This document shows, piece by piece, positions 22,951 to 34,528 of a stretch of DNA of 64,000 nucleotides. A program made the position numbers and the translations under genes. Numbering within the stretch: position 1 is the first letter of the stretch; each line of letters opens with the position of its first letter. The stretch comes from Macrotrachela quadricornifera (lineage: Eukaryota > Rotifera > Eurotatoria > Philodinida > Philodinidae), in contig JAJEKB010021543.1 in the NCBI GenBank assembly GCA_022393335.1, forward strand, positions 2,390,019 through 2,454,018, read 5' to 3'. The notes beneath the pieces were generated by a model that saw only the letters and a program-made list of their open reading frames with translations, did no database searches and was not told the origin of the DNA.

Positions 22951-25365
22951 AACGTTCGTGAATCAACATGGAACTGCAAGGAAAATAATCCTAGTGGTAT
23001 ACACATGTTTAACTGGTTGGAATCAACCGGCAACGAGCTCATTCAACCATCAGAATATACATCTCGTCGTTCCGACACTACAATAGACTTCGGAATCTTT
23101 CACAACTATACAGGATGGAATTCTACAGTACTTAAAGAATGTACGTCTGATCATTGGCCAGTCTTCTTTCAATCTCCTATAATGATAGAAAAAAATACCT
23201 TTTTTCGTCAAACTAATTGGAAAATATATACCTTCTTTCTCTCAAACCTCTATCAATATTGGAACTCACTTGTATACAACTTTGATACAGAAAATTTCTT
23301 TACACTCTTTTCATCTTTCTTGCACGCTCTTCATGATCGATGTAGTATTGATAAAAATGTAAGCAACTTCAGGCCACCTTGGCCACCATCACTCGTAACA
23401 CTAGCCAGAACAGTAAACAATTGTCGTCGTGCTTATCGTAGGACTCGTTTTGTTTCCCATTTAAATCGATTTCTAATACATAAAAACCTATTCATGAATG
23501 AAAGAGCTGTTTATCTTCAATCATGTCAAGATGAAAAAATGTCATGGTTATCTGAAGGCAATAACATATGGTCATATGTCAAACCGTATTTTCGTCCGTA
23601 TGCACCTGCTTTCAAAGGACTTACTGTTCAAAACAACAGAGTTACTGATCCACAAAAAATAGTAGATATACTCGCCGATTATTATGAAAAACATTTCACA
23701 CAACCGCAATACGACCCTTCAAATGTGTCACATCAACGATCAATACGTATTTTTGAAAATTTAACTTACTCACCAGCGATTCAACTCGATGAAATAAAAT
23801 TCAATGAAGTGTTGCGCAAGTGGAAGAAATTTCTACCTAAAAAATCAACAGATAGTGTTGGAACATCAGCTTTTATGTTGAAAAAACTACCTGTCGAATA
23901 TCTAAACATTTTAAGTGTTCTGTTTAACAAATGCGCGACAAAGAGAGAGTTTTTTGCTGCTGGAAAAGTAGCCAAAGTCATCTGTTTGTCAAAAGATGGA
24001 ATGTACCCTACAGAAAATAAGCTAAGGCCTATATCGCTACTCCTCAATATAGGTAAATTGTACGAACGCATCATACACCGTAGGATTCTAAAATGGTGCT
24101 GCGAACACAACATTGCAGTTGATGAGTAGAGTGGTTTTATGGAAGGAAGGCGCTTGCAGACTAGAATTCTTTCCTTAGTAGAAAATCTACGTCTTACAGT
24201 CGCTGCATGCAATAGACCTGCACTTCTAATATTTGTTGATTTTTTATCCGCATTTGACCGCATGTGGTTTCCTGCACTAATCTTTAATCTAAGTGATCTC
24301 GGTATGCCACTATCTCTCCTGAAGTGGATACATTCATGGTTATTGGACAGATCTTTCACAATCTCATTTGGAGGTGCCAACTCAAGGAATATAAAGATGA
24401 ATGTTGGCGCGCCGCAAGAATCTGTCTTAGCTGCTACACTCTTTCGCCTGCATGTGCACTTTCTTCCATCTTTTTTCTTTGGTCTTTCAGTGCATATGTT
24501 TGCCGATGATTTAGCTATCGTAATAACAGGTTCATTAGAAAAGCGCTTTTCCCTAAACATTACCGAACTAGAAAATCGTGCAAAGGACGTAATGAAAAAA
24601 CTCGAACTATTCTCTCAGGATTGTTTACTCCCTGTCAATGTAAGCAAGACCAAGGCACTACCGGTTCATAGTGTTGTTGTACCTAAATTTCCTTCAATCC
24701 AATATAAACAACAGAATATTGAATATGTCAATTCATTTAAATACTTTGGAGTATATATAACTACTAAACTTGGTTGGGGAATATTTATCAGTAATAGAAT
24801 TAAGATGATAAGAAAAATTTATAAAGCTTTACGCACTATTCTACATACAATTCCAATTAAATTCATTCCAATGCGCAGAAAAATATTTTTAGCTTTCGTT
24901 CTACCACACTTCTGCTGGCTATTTTGTACGTGGTTTTATTTCACTGAAAAGCAAGAAAGGATGATCGAACATGTCTTTTACTCAAGCATAAGAATACTAT
25001 ACTCTCTCAGAGGATGGGATGATATGTCGACTATGATTTTAAGTAAAGAAAAATGTCTACTGAACTATATATACTCGTACTGGTGTCGTTTTAGCTGTCA
25101 CCTAGAAAGAGCACCTGACGTTCTTGAATTTCAACAATCCTGGCAAGCGTTTAAAATAATTACTGCATCTAAAAATGAATGGTATCGCCTACTAGGATTC
25201 AGAAACGATAGTTTCTTTCTGAATAGATTAGCTAAACGCGCGCAACATACTCTAAAAGACTGGGAAGTTTTTCAAAACACTCATAACAAACAACTCAACT
25301 ATTTTAAAGTAAATACACTATACCTTAATAAATTCGTATATAAATTTTTTTTGCAACCTTCTTAA
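22951..25365 (+). mobile_element. 5'-truncated non-LTR (LINE) retrotransposon
   Basis: One frame runs from about 22951 to 25365 with a single TAG at 24127-24129. It begins inside an AP-endonuclease domain (NVRESTWNCKENNPSG, NWLESTGNELIQPS, then TSDHWPVFF, the terminal SDHxP motif). The reverse transcriptase follows: KVAKVICLSKDG, RPISLLLNIGKLYERIIHRR, then, after the stop, SGFMEGR, FVDFLSAFD (first Asp), GAPQESVL and MFADDLAIV (the FADD catalytic pair), then FKYFGVYIT and a thumb-like tail. The stop sits where Gln is usual (EQSGF), consistent with CAG to TAG. The PQG turn is PQE and the following IND is VHF, so the RT is degraded beyond the stop. No ORF1 or RNase H is present. A (A/T)-rich tail near 25499-25530 may be the 3' end. 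Confidence 0.9.
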
Positions 25366-25530
25366 ATGTAATAGTAAATAGAAGATGCGGTTGATGTCGT
25401 TTATCACAAATATCTAAAAGTATAAATATATATATTCTATTATCCCATCAATATAGTTTACGTACCGGCAAATTGGATAGTAATTTTTTTAACCAAAAAA
25501 AGAAAAAAAATAAATAAAATAAATATATCT

Positions 25531-26190
25531 CTTAATATACATTTCTCATCGAAATGAAGACTGGTTAGACTAGAAACGAATGAAATAGTTTGATATGCAT
25601 GTGTTAACCTCTGTAATTTATCATTTAAAAGGTGTCACTAGTATAAATATATATGTTACTATATTCTAATTCATGCTCTAAATGTATATGTTTTTCTTCA
25701 ATCTATTTTTTCACTTTTTCACTACTCTTATCTATCAGAAAAATACCTACATATATCTTCACTACTACCAACTGATTATATAATGATAAATCAAATGTAT
25801 TATGTTCGTAAATATCTAAAGTTGTTATTATTCCTCTTTTTTCTCTAATTTGTGAACCCTTCATGGCACAATAAGTTGAATACAAAAAAAAAACGTTCGT
25901 GAATGAAACTCGATTCATTATCAGAAAGATACTGTATTTTATCCGTGTTTGTATCGTTTTATTCAACTTGAATACAGTAATACTCTATTTGACTCTTATC
26001 CTGACTAAAATATACGAAAGATACGCACTTTCTTTTCCAACAATGATACAAAAAATAATAGTATTCTCTACTTATTCTTTTCTTCGTATATTATTATCAA
26101 CGTGGCAAATATCTTATCAATAAGCAATTATTTACCTTTTAGAAGCATTAGTGAAACATGTGAGCTGGATGAATTTGTATGGTAAAGTGA
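25531..26190. other. Intergenic, no supported gene
   Basis: AT-rich with no supported gene. Confidence 0.45.
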
Positions 26191-26826
26191 TTAAATGTCG
26201 AAAGTGAAAATGCCAAAAAAGAAAAATGCCGAAAGCAATGATGCCGAAAACAATAGTAACGCATATTTCATCATCTCTTTTATTGATGAAAATTACAGGC
26301 TAAACCTATTTAAAAAATGAAAAGATAAATAAACATTACATGGATAGATTAACCCTTTAAATGCCAGTACCCATATTTCAAAATTCGTTTTTAAGAATAG
26401 TGTTCTTCGAATAACTCACGAATAAAAAAAATATCGAGATATGGTTTTTGCTATATTAAAGACGACATTTGGATGTAGATATTTTGTATAAAGATCCTAA
26501 TATCAATGAGACCATTTTCCTTAATAAACTTGACAATTCTTTGAAAAACTATTTTGAAAAAAAGTATCCTTTACTCAGGAGACTGGTACTCAAAGTGTTA
26601 AAATAACAAAAGTTGATGTTAAAGTAGATGCCCGCAATGGAGTACCAGCTCATAGCTATTTGTTCGACGGCATTCTTGATGATCCTTCTTTCAATTTTTT
26701 CTTTTCGCCTTTTTTTGTTCCGACGTTTTGTTTTTTGACAATCTGTTTTTTGTCATTTTTCCCTTTCGCCATTTTTCTTTTCAGCAATCTGCTTTTCTAC
26801 ATCCTGTTTTTCGACATTTAACCACT
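26187..26826. repeat. Foldback with short GCCGAAAA-type tandem arms
   Basis: The left end GTGATTAAATGTCGAAAGTG and the right end, reverse-complemented GTGGTTAAATGTCGAAAAAC, are inverted. Each is followed inward by degenerate 13-16 bp units such as AAAATGCCGAAAGCA. A piggyBac-like MITE lies between the arms. Confidence 0.7.
26353..26597. mobile_element. piggyBac-like MITE, 245 bp, TTAA target
   Basis: TTAA precedes (26349-26352) and follows (26598-26601) the element. The left end CCCTTTAAATGCCAGTACCC and the reverse-complemented right end CACTTTGAGTACCAGTCTCC form an imperfect terminal inverted repeat. TTAA duplication plus a CCCTTT-type start is the piggyBac signature. The interior is non-coding. 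Confidence 0.75.
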
Positions 26827-26829
26827 TAT

Positions 26830-28330
26830 TCGTTTTATAGTTCATTTCAGTTCTTGGAATTCAATATCTATCACTATCACTTCAATCGACCATGAGAGAG
26901 AGACAGGCACATATAATCATACAAGCAAAAATTAGTCATCATATTTTTGATAAAATTATATGGGTTCTTATATACCCCTGAAATATAACATACGATCATT
27001 ATCACCAAGTTTTACCGACGAGAAAACAATAACCCTCAATCATCCTCAAGATTCTGAACAATTACTTAGTTATTCTTCAAAGTGTTACACGAATGAATAA
27101 AACCGAATTTCCTACTAGAGACGCAGGATTTTTGGACATTCTGTAATTATTTCTTTATAGCATTTACAATATATAAAACAGTATATTTTCAGATATGTTT
27201 TAGGGCTCGAACTCCTTTGTTTCCTACTCAATTTTTAATTGGATTACGATAATGTTTTTTTTTATCATTAAATCTATGGGTGAGCAAGTTTATGACGATA
27301 TTGTTTGCTTGAGAAATATAATGTTTTATCGCCAAGCGGCTTGACTTGCTTTATTTCTAGGCCCAAGTCTTGTCAAACTCTTCTCTATAGCTCTAAAAAA
27401 CTTTAAAGACCGCTATTTTACGAAATAGTAGATCATATAATGTATGTATTCACGCAAACAGTTAGAATTTGAAAAAGAATATGTTCGCTAGGCTCTCCAA
27501 TGTGTAATGTAGTCGATTTTTATTTAAAGGTGAAAATCTCGGCAAGTATACGTTGGTTCTAACATAAACTTTAGGATGCTTCTATTAGCTGTAAGGTCGA
27601 ACTATAATCGGAATTTTAGCTCAAAATTCCATTATTTTGTCTTTTAGAAATTTCATAGTTATACGCCAAAATTTAAATCAAATATTCATAAGTCAACAAA
27701 AAAAGACTGAAAAATCAAATCCTAACAGGCTTTTTCATTATTTATCAAACTCCATTGAATAGCAACAGTTCTATACAAAAAGCAATTGAATATCATTTGT
27801 TTTATGTCGTAGTGTGCTTCTCATGTTTTATTTCAACTCGCTCGTATCTTTCGTTTATAAGCTTGTGTTTTGCGTGAAATGGAAATAACTGAGTAACAGA
27901 ATAATGAAGTGAACATTGTATACTGCGGATAGCGATGACATTACTCATCCAGTTTTTCATTAAGATCACAATAAAAAAAAATGCTGCAGCAGTAATAAAA
28001 GAGTCTTTTCATTATTTTTCGTTACAATCTGTACGTATACTTCTATATTTTTCCCTGTCCTCTTAATCGATACACTGTATAAATAACTTTCTCTTCAGCA
28101 CTCCCCGTAGTTAATTGGTTAAAAAAATATTTTTTTTTGAATGCCAAATTTCTTGATAGTTAATGAAGAAACTGAACGTCTTTGCGTCACCTGATAAATA
28201 AATCTCTGTCTTCTAAATGCTTAAAGTTGTTGATTGAAGTTAAGATCTCATCGAATAATTGTAGTGAGATAATATTATTAAAGATCGTTATTTTTTTCTT
28301 AGTGATTTATATGAAAATTCTTTAAACACA
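26830..28330. other. Intergenic, no supported gene
   Basis: No coding or repeat structure supported. Confidence 0.45.
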
Positions 28331-28337
28331 TCCATAC

Positions 28338-28400
28338 CTGAGGGTGAGGGTGGTAAGGGTGAGAGTGGGTACGGGTGATAATGAGGGTGAAAGGGGTAAT
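28338..28400 (+). repeat. GGGTGA-type simple repeat
   Basis: Imperfect hexamers (GAGGGTGAGGGTGGTAAGGG and similar) give a short G-rich strand bias. It is not the TGTGGG telomeric repeat known from bdelloids. Confidence 0.65.
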
Positions 28401-28622
28401 TCTCTCGATTTATATATGATTACGAAAATTGGTCTGTAATTTTCAACCAAACATCATAGAGGTGGTAGTGAGAGTAAATTCGAAGGTATGAGAGGCTGAA
28501 TATAGATTAGGTGTAAGCTGAGAGAAGTAACTCAATTGTCGGTATTTCGACTAACACCTACGAGCATTGCACTTTCACCACATTGACATCTATAAACTAT
28601 CTTCTAAGCTTGTTTCTTCTCA

Positions 28623-28908
28623 TAATATAAATCTTAGATAGTTCTATCGATCTTCTTTTTTAGTAATTTTTAGGAGTCAAAGGCCTTGGTCGATAGTAAA
28701 ACTTAGAGCTAAAGTTCGAAGATGGATATCAAACATTTTAAAACAAAACTCTTTCTCTTTTCCCAAGGCTGTTAATCTAAAAGCTTTAACTTTAAAAGTC
28801 TGATATTTGTCTGCGAACTTGAGCTCTGAGTTTTACTATCAATCTTGACTTTTGATCCCTAAAAATGACCTAATTTAAAAAAGATCTATGTCACTATCTA
28901 AAATTCAA
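28623..28908. mobile_element. Foldback MITE, ~285 bp
   Basis: The left arm (TCTTAGATAGTTC ... GATAGTAAAACTTAGAGC) is inverted in the right arm (GCTCTGAGTTTTACTATC ... CACTATCTAAAATTC). The arms are about 120 bp each around a short loop; no coding content. Confidence 0.75.
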
Positions 28909-29580
28909 ATTGTGGCAGGGCACATGCTTAGAATACATGTATAGTGTATTGGTATTAGTGGATATTTGCATAGATCGGATGTGGAGCTCGACTTTTTGTT
29001 GTATTTAGCTGGGTGTTTGCAAGTCATGTGGGTGTTAGCATTTTTTTTATGAATAACCATAATGCTATCATATTTCTAATCTTTTTCATTTTCTTCCATG
29101 TCTTGAATGATGTTGTAGTTTTTTTTATCGCTTTATTTATTTATTATGACGAATTCAGAATGTGGCGCTGACCATCTATGTAGTGTTATAGTTGTGTGTT
29201 ATATGTCACTATCTTATATTGGTTTGCTTTTCTTTCTATTATATATTATCAATAGAAGATTTATCTTATTTTATTGATATTGTCTATTGAGCGTGTCGCA
29301 TATTTTAAGTATCTCAAGAGAGAGGATAAATATAAGTTTATTGTCGAATTTATACGTAAATAAGGTAGTTCACCTTCTTAAAATATACTCATCAATTGTG
29401 AGCATTAAGATCTATATATTAAAAATTAAAATCAAATATGCTGATTCTTTATTATGATGATAATTAGTAAATTTATTTTTATAATATTATGTAATGAAAC
29501 GCACGATAAATATTCATGTCGTGAGTTCATACATTTAAAGAGCTAGGAATGAATATGAGCTATGTGTTGTAATTGCTGAA
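28909..29580. other. Intergenic, no supported gene
   Basis: AT-rich with no gene supported. Confidence 0.45.
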
Positions 29581-30133
29581 TTATTTCATAAGAGCGCGGA
29601 AAAGTTGAATAGCCATTGAAATGGTCGTTATATAGCCAACCGCGAAGCCAAGAGCGCGTGACGGTTGGGGCAATGGCAGCTTGAACATAAAGATAGAGTA
29701 TGCATTTCAAAAAAATGACTTCCTTACCTGATAGGCAATTGTATGAAATATACGAGAAAAGAAAAATATACGAAAATGCCAGAGAGCTACAACTGGTGAC
29801 GGATTGGAGCCAGCGTATAAGGAACCAATAACAACAAAAGGTAGAATATTTTCAATATCATTCAAATGATTTCGACGGATACGTTCAACATCTGGATCAG
29901 ATAATGTCACTTTTGCCTCTTTATTGCTGCCTAACGAAATATCTTCAGGATTAGAGAATGCCTAAAAAAAATGATCATTAAGACAACCACTAAGAGGTAC
30001 ATAAATACGTCAAATTTACATTCTTAGCAAAACGTTTTTTACTGGTAAGCAATGACATGGCCATCATTTTGAGGGTTGATGCTGCTGTGTAAAAAGCAAA
30101 ATTTGTAAAGACCGGATTGTTGAGTAGATCATA
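29581..30133 (-). CDS. MGST1: Microsomal glutathione S-transferase 1-like (MAPEG family)
   Basis: Three short exons on the minus strand, 30133-30020, 29961-29728 and 29679-29581, join in phase 0 across GT-AG introns of 58 and 48 nt into a 148-aa protein, close to the ~155 aa of animal MGST1. Landmarks in order: NPVFTNFAFYTAASTLKMM (TM1), AFSNPEDI, the family hallmark VERIRRNHLNDIENI (residues 63-77, glutathione-binding loop), FRIFFFSRIFHTIAYQ (108-116) and LPLPQPSRALGFAVG. MAPEG proteins are trimeric four-helix membrane enzymes of the ER and mitochondria that conjugate glutathione to electrophiles and reduce lipid hydroperoxides. The start at 30133 is chosen because the upstream ATG at 30146 is out of frame with the conserved sequence. 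No disabling change is seen. Confidence 0.9.
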
Positions 30134-30146
30134 GTGTCCCGACATG

Positions 30147-31799
30147 GTTGAATAATACGATGATTATGATGAAATTATCGAAATTCGTTTAGAATATAAT
30201 GTTATAATGATGGAGTAATCTGTGCAGACTGTCAGATTTTATGTGAAAAAAAATAATATAGTCGAAGAGATAAAAGCATTAGAACAAATATTTACAAGTT
30301 ACCTATGTTGGGTCACTTCTATTTCTATCCGTTTCATTTTCTTTCATCAGCCTTCAAGATAACATGTGCAAAAAATGATTATATCTTTGAGAACAAGGGT
30401 GAAATTAGTTACTTTGACTCATTTGATGTTGGTAAAGACATTTGTCAGATGCTTTTGATTCTGTGTATCTTTATTTAAATACATGGAAAATTACAATCAA
30501 AATACATAACGGACACCACAAAGTGAATTGTCCTCTTGATACGTTTAAAATCACTTTTTTATCAAAGGAAACGGCGGTTAACGATAGCTTTTTTTTGTAG
30601 TGCATTACGGTATTATAAACGCTGATTACTAGCAGTTTCACAAATTGCGATGAAACCACATGTAATCGTTGTATGATAGAGTGCGATTATCTAGCGAAAA
30701 AACATTTGAGTAAAACCATGATTAATCGCGGTGAACTTGGTCATGATTACGGTAGTTGATACCACGATTAATCGTGGCTTCATAAACCACGGTTTCAAAA
30801 GCGGCCTGTAATAGAATGTATGAAGATAAAAAGAATGAGAATAGCGTGCCCTACTATTTCTAAGATATGTTTAAAGATATTTTAATTCCTTTGACGCTAC
30901 AAGATAACTTTGTAATAATGGTATTTCTACAGATTCATTACACAGTCCCTTAAAGATATCTTGTCTGAAACTTTTGCAAAGTTCAGGTAGATCAGATAAT
31001 CAGTCATCAGCACAGCTGATTCGTAATACCTATAGAAACAGTGCGGGCTCAGATAGTTGTTAGGGCCGAATAAATGTTCTGACTTTTGCGTTTGTCTAGG
31101 AAGACGTTTTATGACAGAGGTTTTAAAATATAAAGGTAGAAATTTAGTACTCCCTTCTCCACAAATCATGATAGATATTAGGTAAAAACTGTTGCTAACC
31201 ATGACAGACATCAGGTTGAGAGGATCACAGGCCATAATAAACACCTTAGTAAAGCCTTCATCATAGATTGTGAGAAACACAGTGGTATACTCCCTCTTGT
31301 CCCAAATGAACGACTCCATCGTGTTTCATATTTTAATCCAACAAGGATTGCAGTAACTGCTGCTTCATTTTGAAACAGAACGCAAAAATCTTTTGCAATT
31401 TTCTAGTGTTTTATATCGATGTCAATATATTCAAAAGTATTCTTTATCTGATCAAATGAGTATTTGTAACCTTGATAGTTTATTATCTTTAAGATCAATA
31501 AATTCTTTGAAATGTTTTAGAAAGATAGTATTGTTTTCATTTCACATTTGAATAAAATTAATTAAGTAGTAATGAATAAATGATTAATACGACGGCTTAT
31601 TATCAACAAAATATCTGATTGTATCAAATTTCTGTAAATGTGTAACTACTTACTTCTTTGCCTAATATAAATAAGAACTAGACGTTGTCAATATTAATTT
31701 GATGTCAAATAAAAGATATGTTTTCATTTATTTTCCTTCCTTGGTTTTTCAATGTAAGTTTAACTACTTAATCATTTCTCTTTACTCTCTAAAAAAAAT
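30147..31799. other. Intergenic with palindromic motif cluster
   Basis: A perfect 16-bp palindrome CCACGATTAATCGTGG sits at 30762-30777, next to the variants ACCATGATTAATCGCGGT (about 30716) and GGTCATGATTACGGT. This is probably the core of a decayed MITE. The 130-codon minus ORF at 30927-31319 has no recognisable family features and is not called a gene. Confidence 0.5.
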
Positions 31800-31979
31800 C
31801 GTGTCATACTGAACTTTTTAGGGTTCTAGATCTGGGTACCATTTTAAAATCCTTTAAAGGTTCTAGCATAAAATGGTTTTAGCTCCAATCTTTTATTTGT
31901 TCTTCTAAAAATGATTCTAGCCTGGCAAAAAAGTACGTTCAACCCGTTTAATTTAATACTTAATTCTATATAGGCGTAA

Positions 31980-32302
31980 GCAGTCGACATGATATCCCCA
32001 TTTGTTTTCTTTTTATTATCAGTTAATAACCCAACCGTATTCCAGCCAAATTATCACCCTCATCGCTAAATTGCTAAATCTAAAATATTCACTGTTAATG
32101 GAAATCTTATACGAAATTATTTAGTCCCCAAAGTTGTGTTTCATTGCTCTTAAAGGACTGAATAATTTCGTATAAGACACTCATCAACAACTAATATTTT
32201 AAATTTAGTAATTTAGCAATGAAGGCGATAATTTGGCCCGAATACGGTTAGGTTATCAGCTGATAATAGAAAGAAAGCACATTGGGGTATCTTGTCGACT
32301 GC
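31980..32302. mobile_element. Hairpin MITE, 323 bp
   Basis: Arms 31980-32130 and 32143-32302 are inverted from GCAGTCGACATGATATCCCC to its complement GGGGTATCTTGTCGACTGC, leaving a loop of only a dozen bases. The transcript would fold into one long hairpin. No clear target duplication. Confidence 0.8.
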
Positions 32303-32550
32303 TCACTGTCCATATCTAACCTATTACTTCTATACTTATTTCCCTAAATCTGTTCTTAACTCCTCATGTCTATACTTACTTCTCTCAATCTATCATTAAC
32401 TCCTTATTTTTGTACTTAACTCCCTAAATCTATACTTAGCCCTTACTTCTAAAGGTAATCCTTAATTCTGCTTTCAAAATGCCATCCCTATGCTGAAGTC
32501 CTTATTTATCTATTCAAACACTTATTTCTGTATCTAAACTTTTATATTTA
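32303..32550 (+). repeat. ~20-bp pyrimidine-rich degenerate tandem repeat
   Basis: Units of the form TTAACTCCTTATTTCTATAC repeat with variation. The same array continues after the inserted element at 33090-33200, is inverted at about 33200-33410, and is again forward at 33410-33690. Confidence 0.7.
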
Positions 32551-33087
32551 CAGGGTGGTCACAAATTTATCGTGCAGCCTTTGATTACGAATAACTTTGG
32601 ATAGGAATCAGTTAAAAGTCTATACCTTTCACTATTGAAAAGAGGAGATAAAAGCACATTAAATTATATGTTATACAATTTTTTACCAAGTTTTATGAAA
32701 CTTTTTTCTACCAAGATTTCGAACAAGTCAATGTATTGCGTGTAATCATCAAAGCGAATTTTACAAAATTCATTTAAGTTTCTGAATAAACGGTTTCCAT
32801 TATTTTCTGAGTGACTAAAGCTAAAGATGCGGGCTATGAGTAGCTTTCTAGATCATTCATCAGTGATTCCAATGAATTTCTAAAAGTTAAATATTCACTT
32901 TAGCGATTGCACATAGTACATGGATTTTAAAGTCTCTGAATGGAAAACTTATTAGAACAGTGTGTAATATACGATTTGATAGAGCTTCTTCATCTCTTTT
33001 CAAAAGTGAAAATTGCAGATCTATATCCCGTTTCTATCGAAAGTTATGGACACTCAAAGACGGTTCGGTAACTTTTGGACTATCCTG
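32551..33087. mobile_element. Tc1/mariner-type MITE, 537 bp, TA target
   Basis: The left end CAGGGTGGTCACAAATTTAT and the reverse-complemented right end CAGGATAGTCCAAAAGTTAC are inverted over about 100 bp. TA flanks both ends (32549-32550 and 33088-33089). It interrupts the 20-bp tandem array, so the insertion is younger than the array. Confidence 0.78.
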
Positions 33088-34413
33088 TATGCTTAACTCG
33101 TTAATCCTACCCTTAATGCCTTATATCTATGCTTAAGTCTTTATGTCTATCTTTAGCAACTTAACGCTATATCTAACCTCCTATCTCTATAAAAATACAA
33201 GTATAGATATAGAAATGAAAGGTTACGAATGGTATTAAAAGATTAAGAAGAAAAATAAGGGATGAAGGAGACAAATGAAGGGTTATATTTTGAAACAGGT
33301 GGTTTAGAGCAGAATGACGGAACTAAGCATAGAGGTAATGGATTAAGGATGGACTTAATTGGCTCGATATAGGAAGAAGGGCTAAGGATATAAGGTTAAC
33401 CCTTATTCATATATCTAACCATTTAGTTCTATGTCTGACCTTCTTATTTCTTTTGCTTACCAACTTATTCTATATGTACCCTCGTACTCCTCTCTAAACG
33501 TCTTTTATATCTAATCCCTTATATCTAATATAACCTGCGTTGCTATATTTGATATATTGCATGTGTCAGTAACTCGGGATGTTTGGGACTGACATCTTAT
33601 TTATATACTTAGCTCGTTTTGTTATTTATCTAATTCTTCATTTCTATGTTAATCCTTATGTCTATATGAAATGCTATGAATCTCTATCTGTCAACAATAA
33701 ATTAAGGAGAGACACTGCGAATCTTTCTGCTGAGAATTCTTGAGGAGTTTTCATATAAAACCTATGAGATTAAGACAATTTTAGTGTGACTTCGTGCCAT
33801 TGTGCCATAATCAAAGCGTATAGTAAAGCTCTCTGAGTTCTGCATATTTAGCGCAACATACAATTTAATTCGAAATTCAGTATTTGAACAAGATAAGCAT
33901 GGGTATTGAAGAAATCAGGGATCCAATAGTAAATTATATCAGATATTACGAATAAGTGAGCCAATCAAAAAGGTTCAAGTAACTTACTCTAGAACTATTT
34001 TTGTGGAGGAAGTTCTTCATACGAAAAGTGTGGTGTGAGATAGAACCATTCTAAATTTCTAGAACCATTTTTTATCTGTTAGGATTCTTTACAAAAATAA
34101 GTGGTGCGGGATAGAACTCTTTTCAATCTCTAGAACCGTTTTTTATCTATTATGGTTTTTTAGGGAAAAAATGGTGTGAGATGGAACTCTTTTGAATCTT
34201 TGGAACCATTTTGTACTTTTTCTGGTTTTTTACGAAAAAAATGGTGCAGGATAAAACTCTTCTGAATCACTAGAACCATATTTCATATGTTATATTTCTT
34301 AAAATTGTTTAAAACCTTTCGATGATTTCTTAATAAACGAACGAAACCTAAAATGGTTCATAATCTTGTCTAAAACCCTTAATAGTTCTGTATGGCACGC
34401 TTTTTTTTTTTAG

Positions 34414-34528
34414 AAAGTATCAGCCATATTCAATTGCTGTTAATGACTTGAATCAAGATGGACGGATGGATATTGTTATAGCATGTTATAGCACAGACAA
34501 CGTAGAAATTTTAATGAAAATATGCTAA
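34414..34528 (+). pseudogene. Orphan VCBS/FG-GAP repeat exon
   Basis: After TTTTTTTTTTAG (a good splice acceptor) the frame reads YQPYSIAVNDLNQDGRMD, then IVIACYSTDNVEIL to a TAA at 34526-34528. PxSIAVxDLNxDGxxDIVxA is the VCBS/FG-GAP beta-propeller repeat with its DxNxDGxxD calcium loop. Only one blade is present, and no preceding blades occur upstream of the 2.6-kb element, so this is a gene fragment, or the last exon of a gene disrupted by insertion. Confidence 0.65.

Larger units (their letters stand above)
31800..34399. mobile_element. Composite 2.6-kb element with terminal inverted repeats
   Basis: Left end CGTGTCATACTGAACTTTTT and reverse-complemented right end CGTGCCATACAGAACTATTA are inverted over ~60 bp, continuing through AGGGTTCTAGA/AGGGTTTTAGA to ACCATTTTA. 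Just inside the right end are four ~72-bp tandem units (GAACCATTTTTTATC ... ATGGTGCGGGATAGAACTC) at about 34014-34320. The middle holds pyrimidine-rich tandem repeats and two further inverted-repeat elements listed separately. There is no coding sequence, so it is non-autonomous or an assemblage of nested insertions. Confidence 0.7.

Noticed and set aside
23781..24560. 259-aa minus ORF opposite the LINE
   Set aside because: It is antisense to the reverse transcriptase, with no motifs of its own.
28338..28400. Possible internal telomeric repeat
   Set aside because: The motif is GGGTGA-like and irregular, not the TGTGGG repeat reported for bdelloid telomeres.
30134..30146. Upstream ATG for the MGST-like gene
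   Set aside because: It is out of frame with the conserved NPVFTNF sequence by one base, so the ATG at 30133 is used.
30927..31319. 130-aa minus ORF
   Set aside because: No family features, no flanking splice or promoter signals, and in a repeat-like region.
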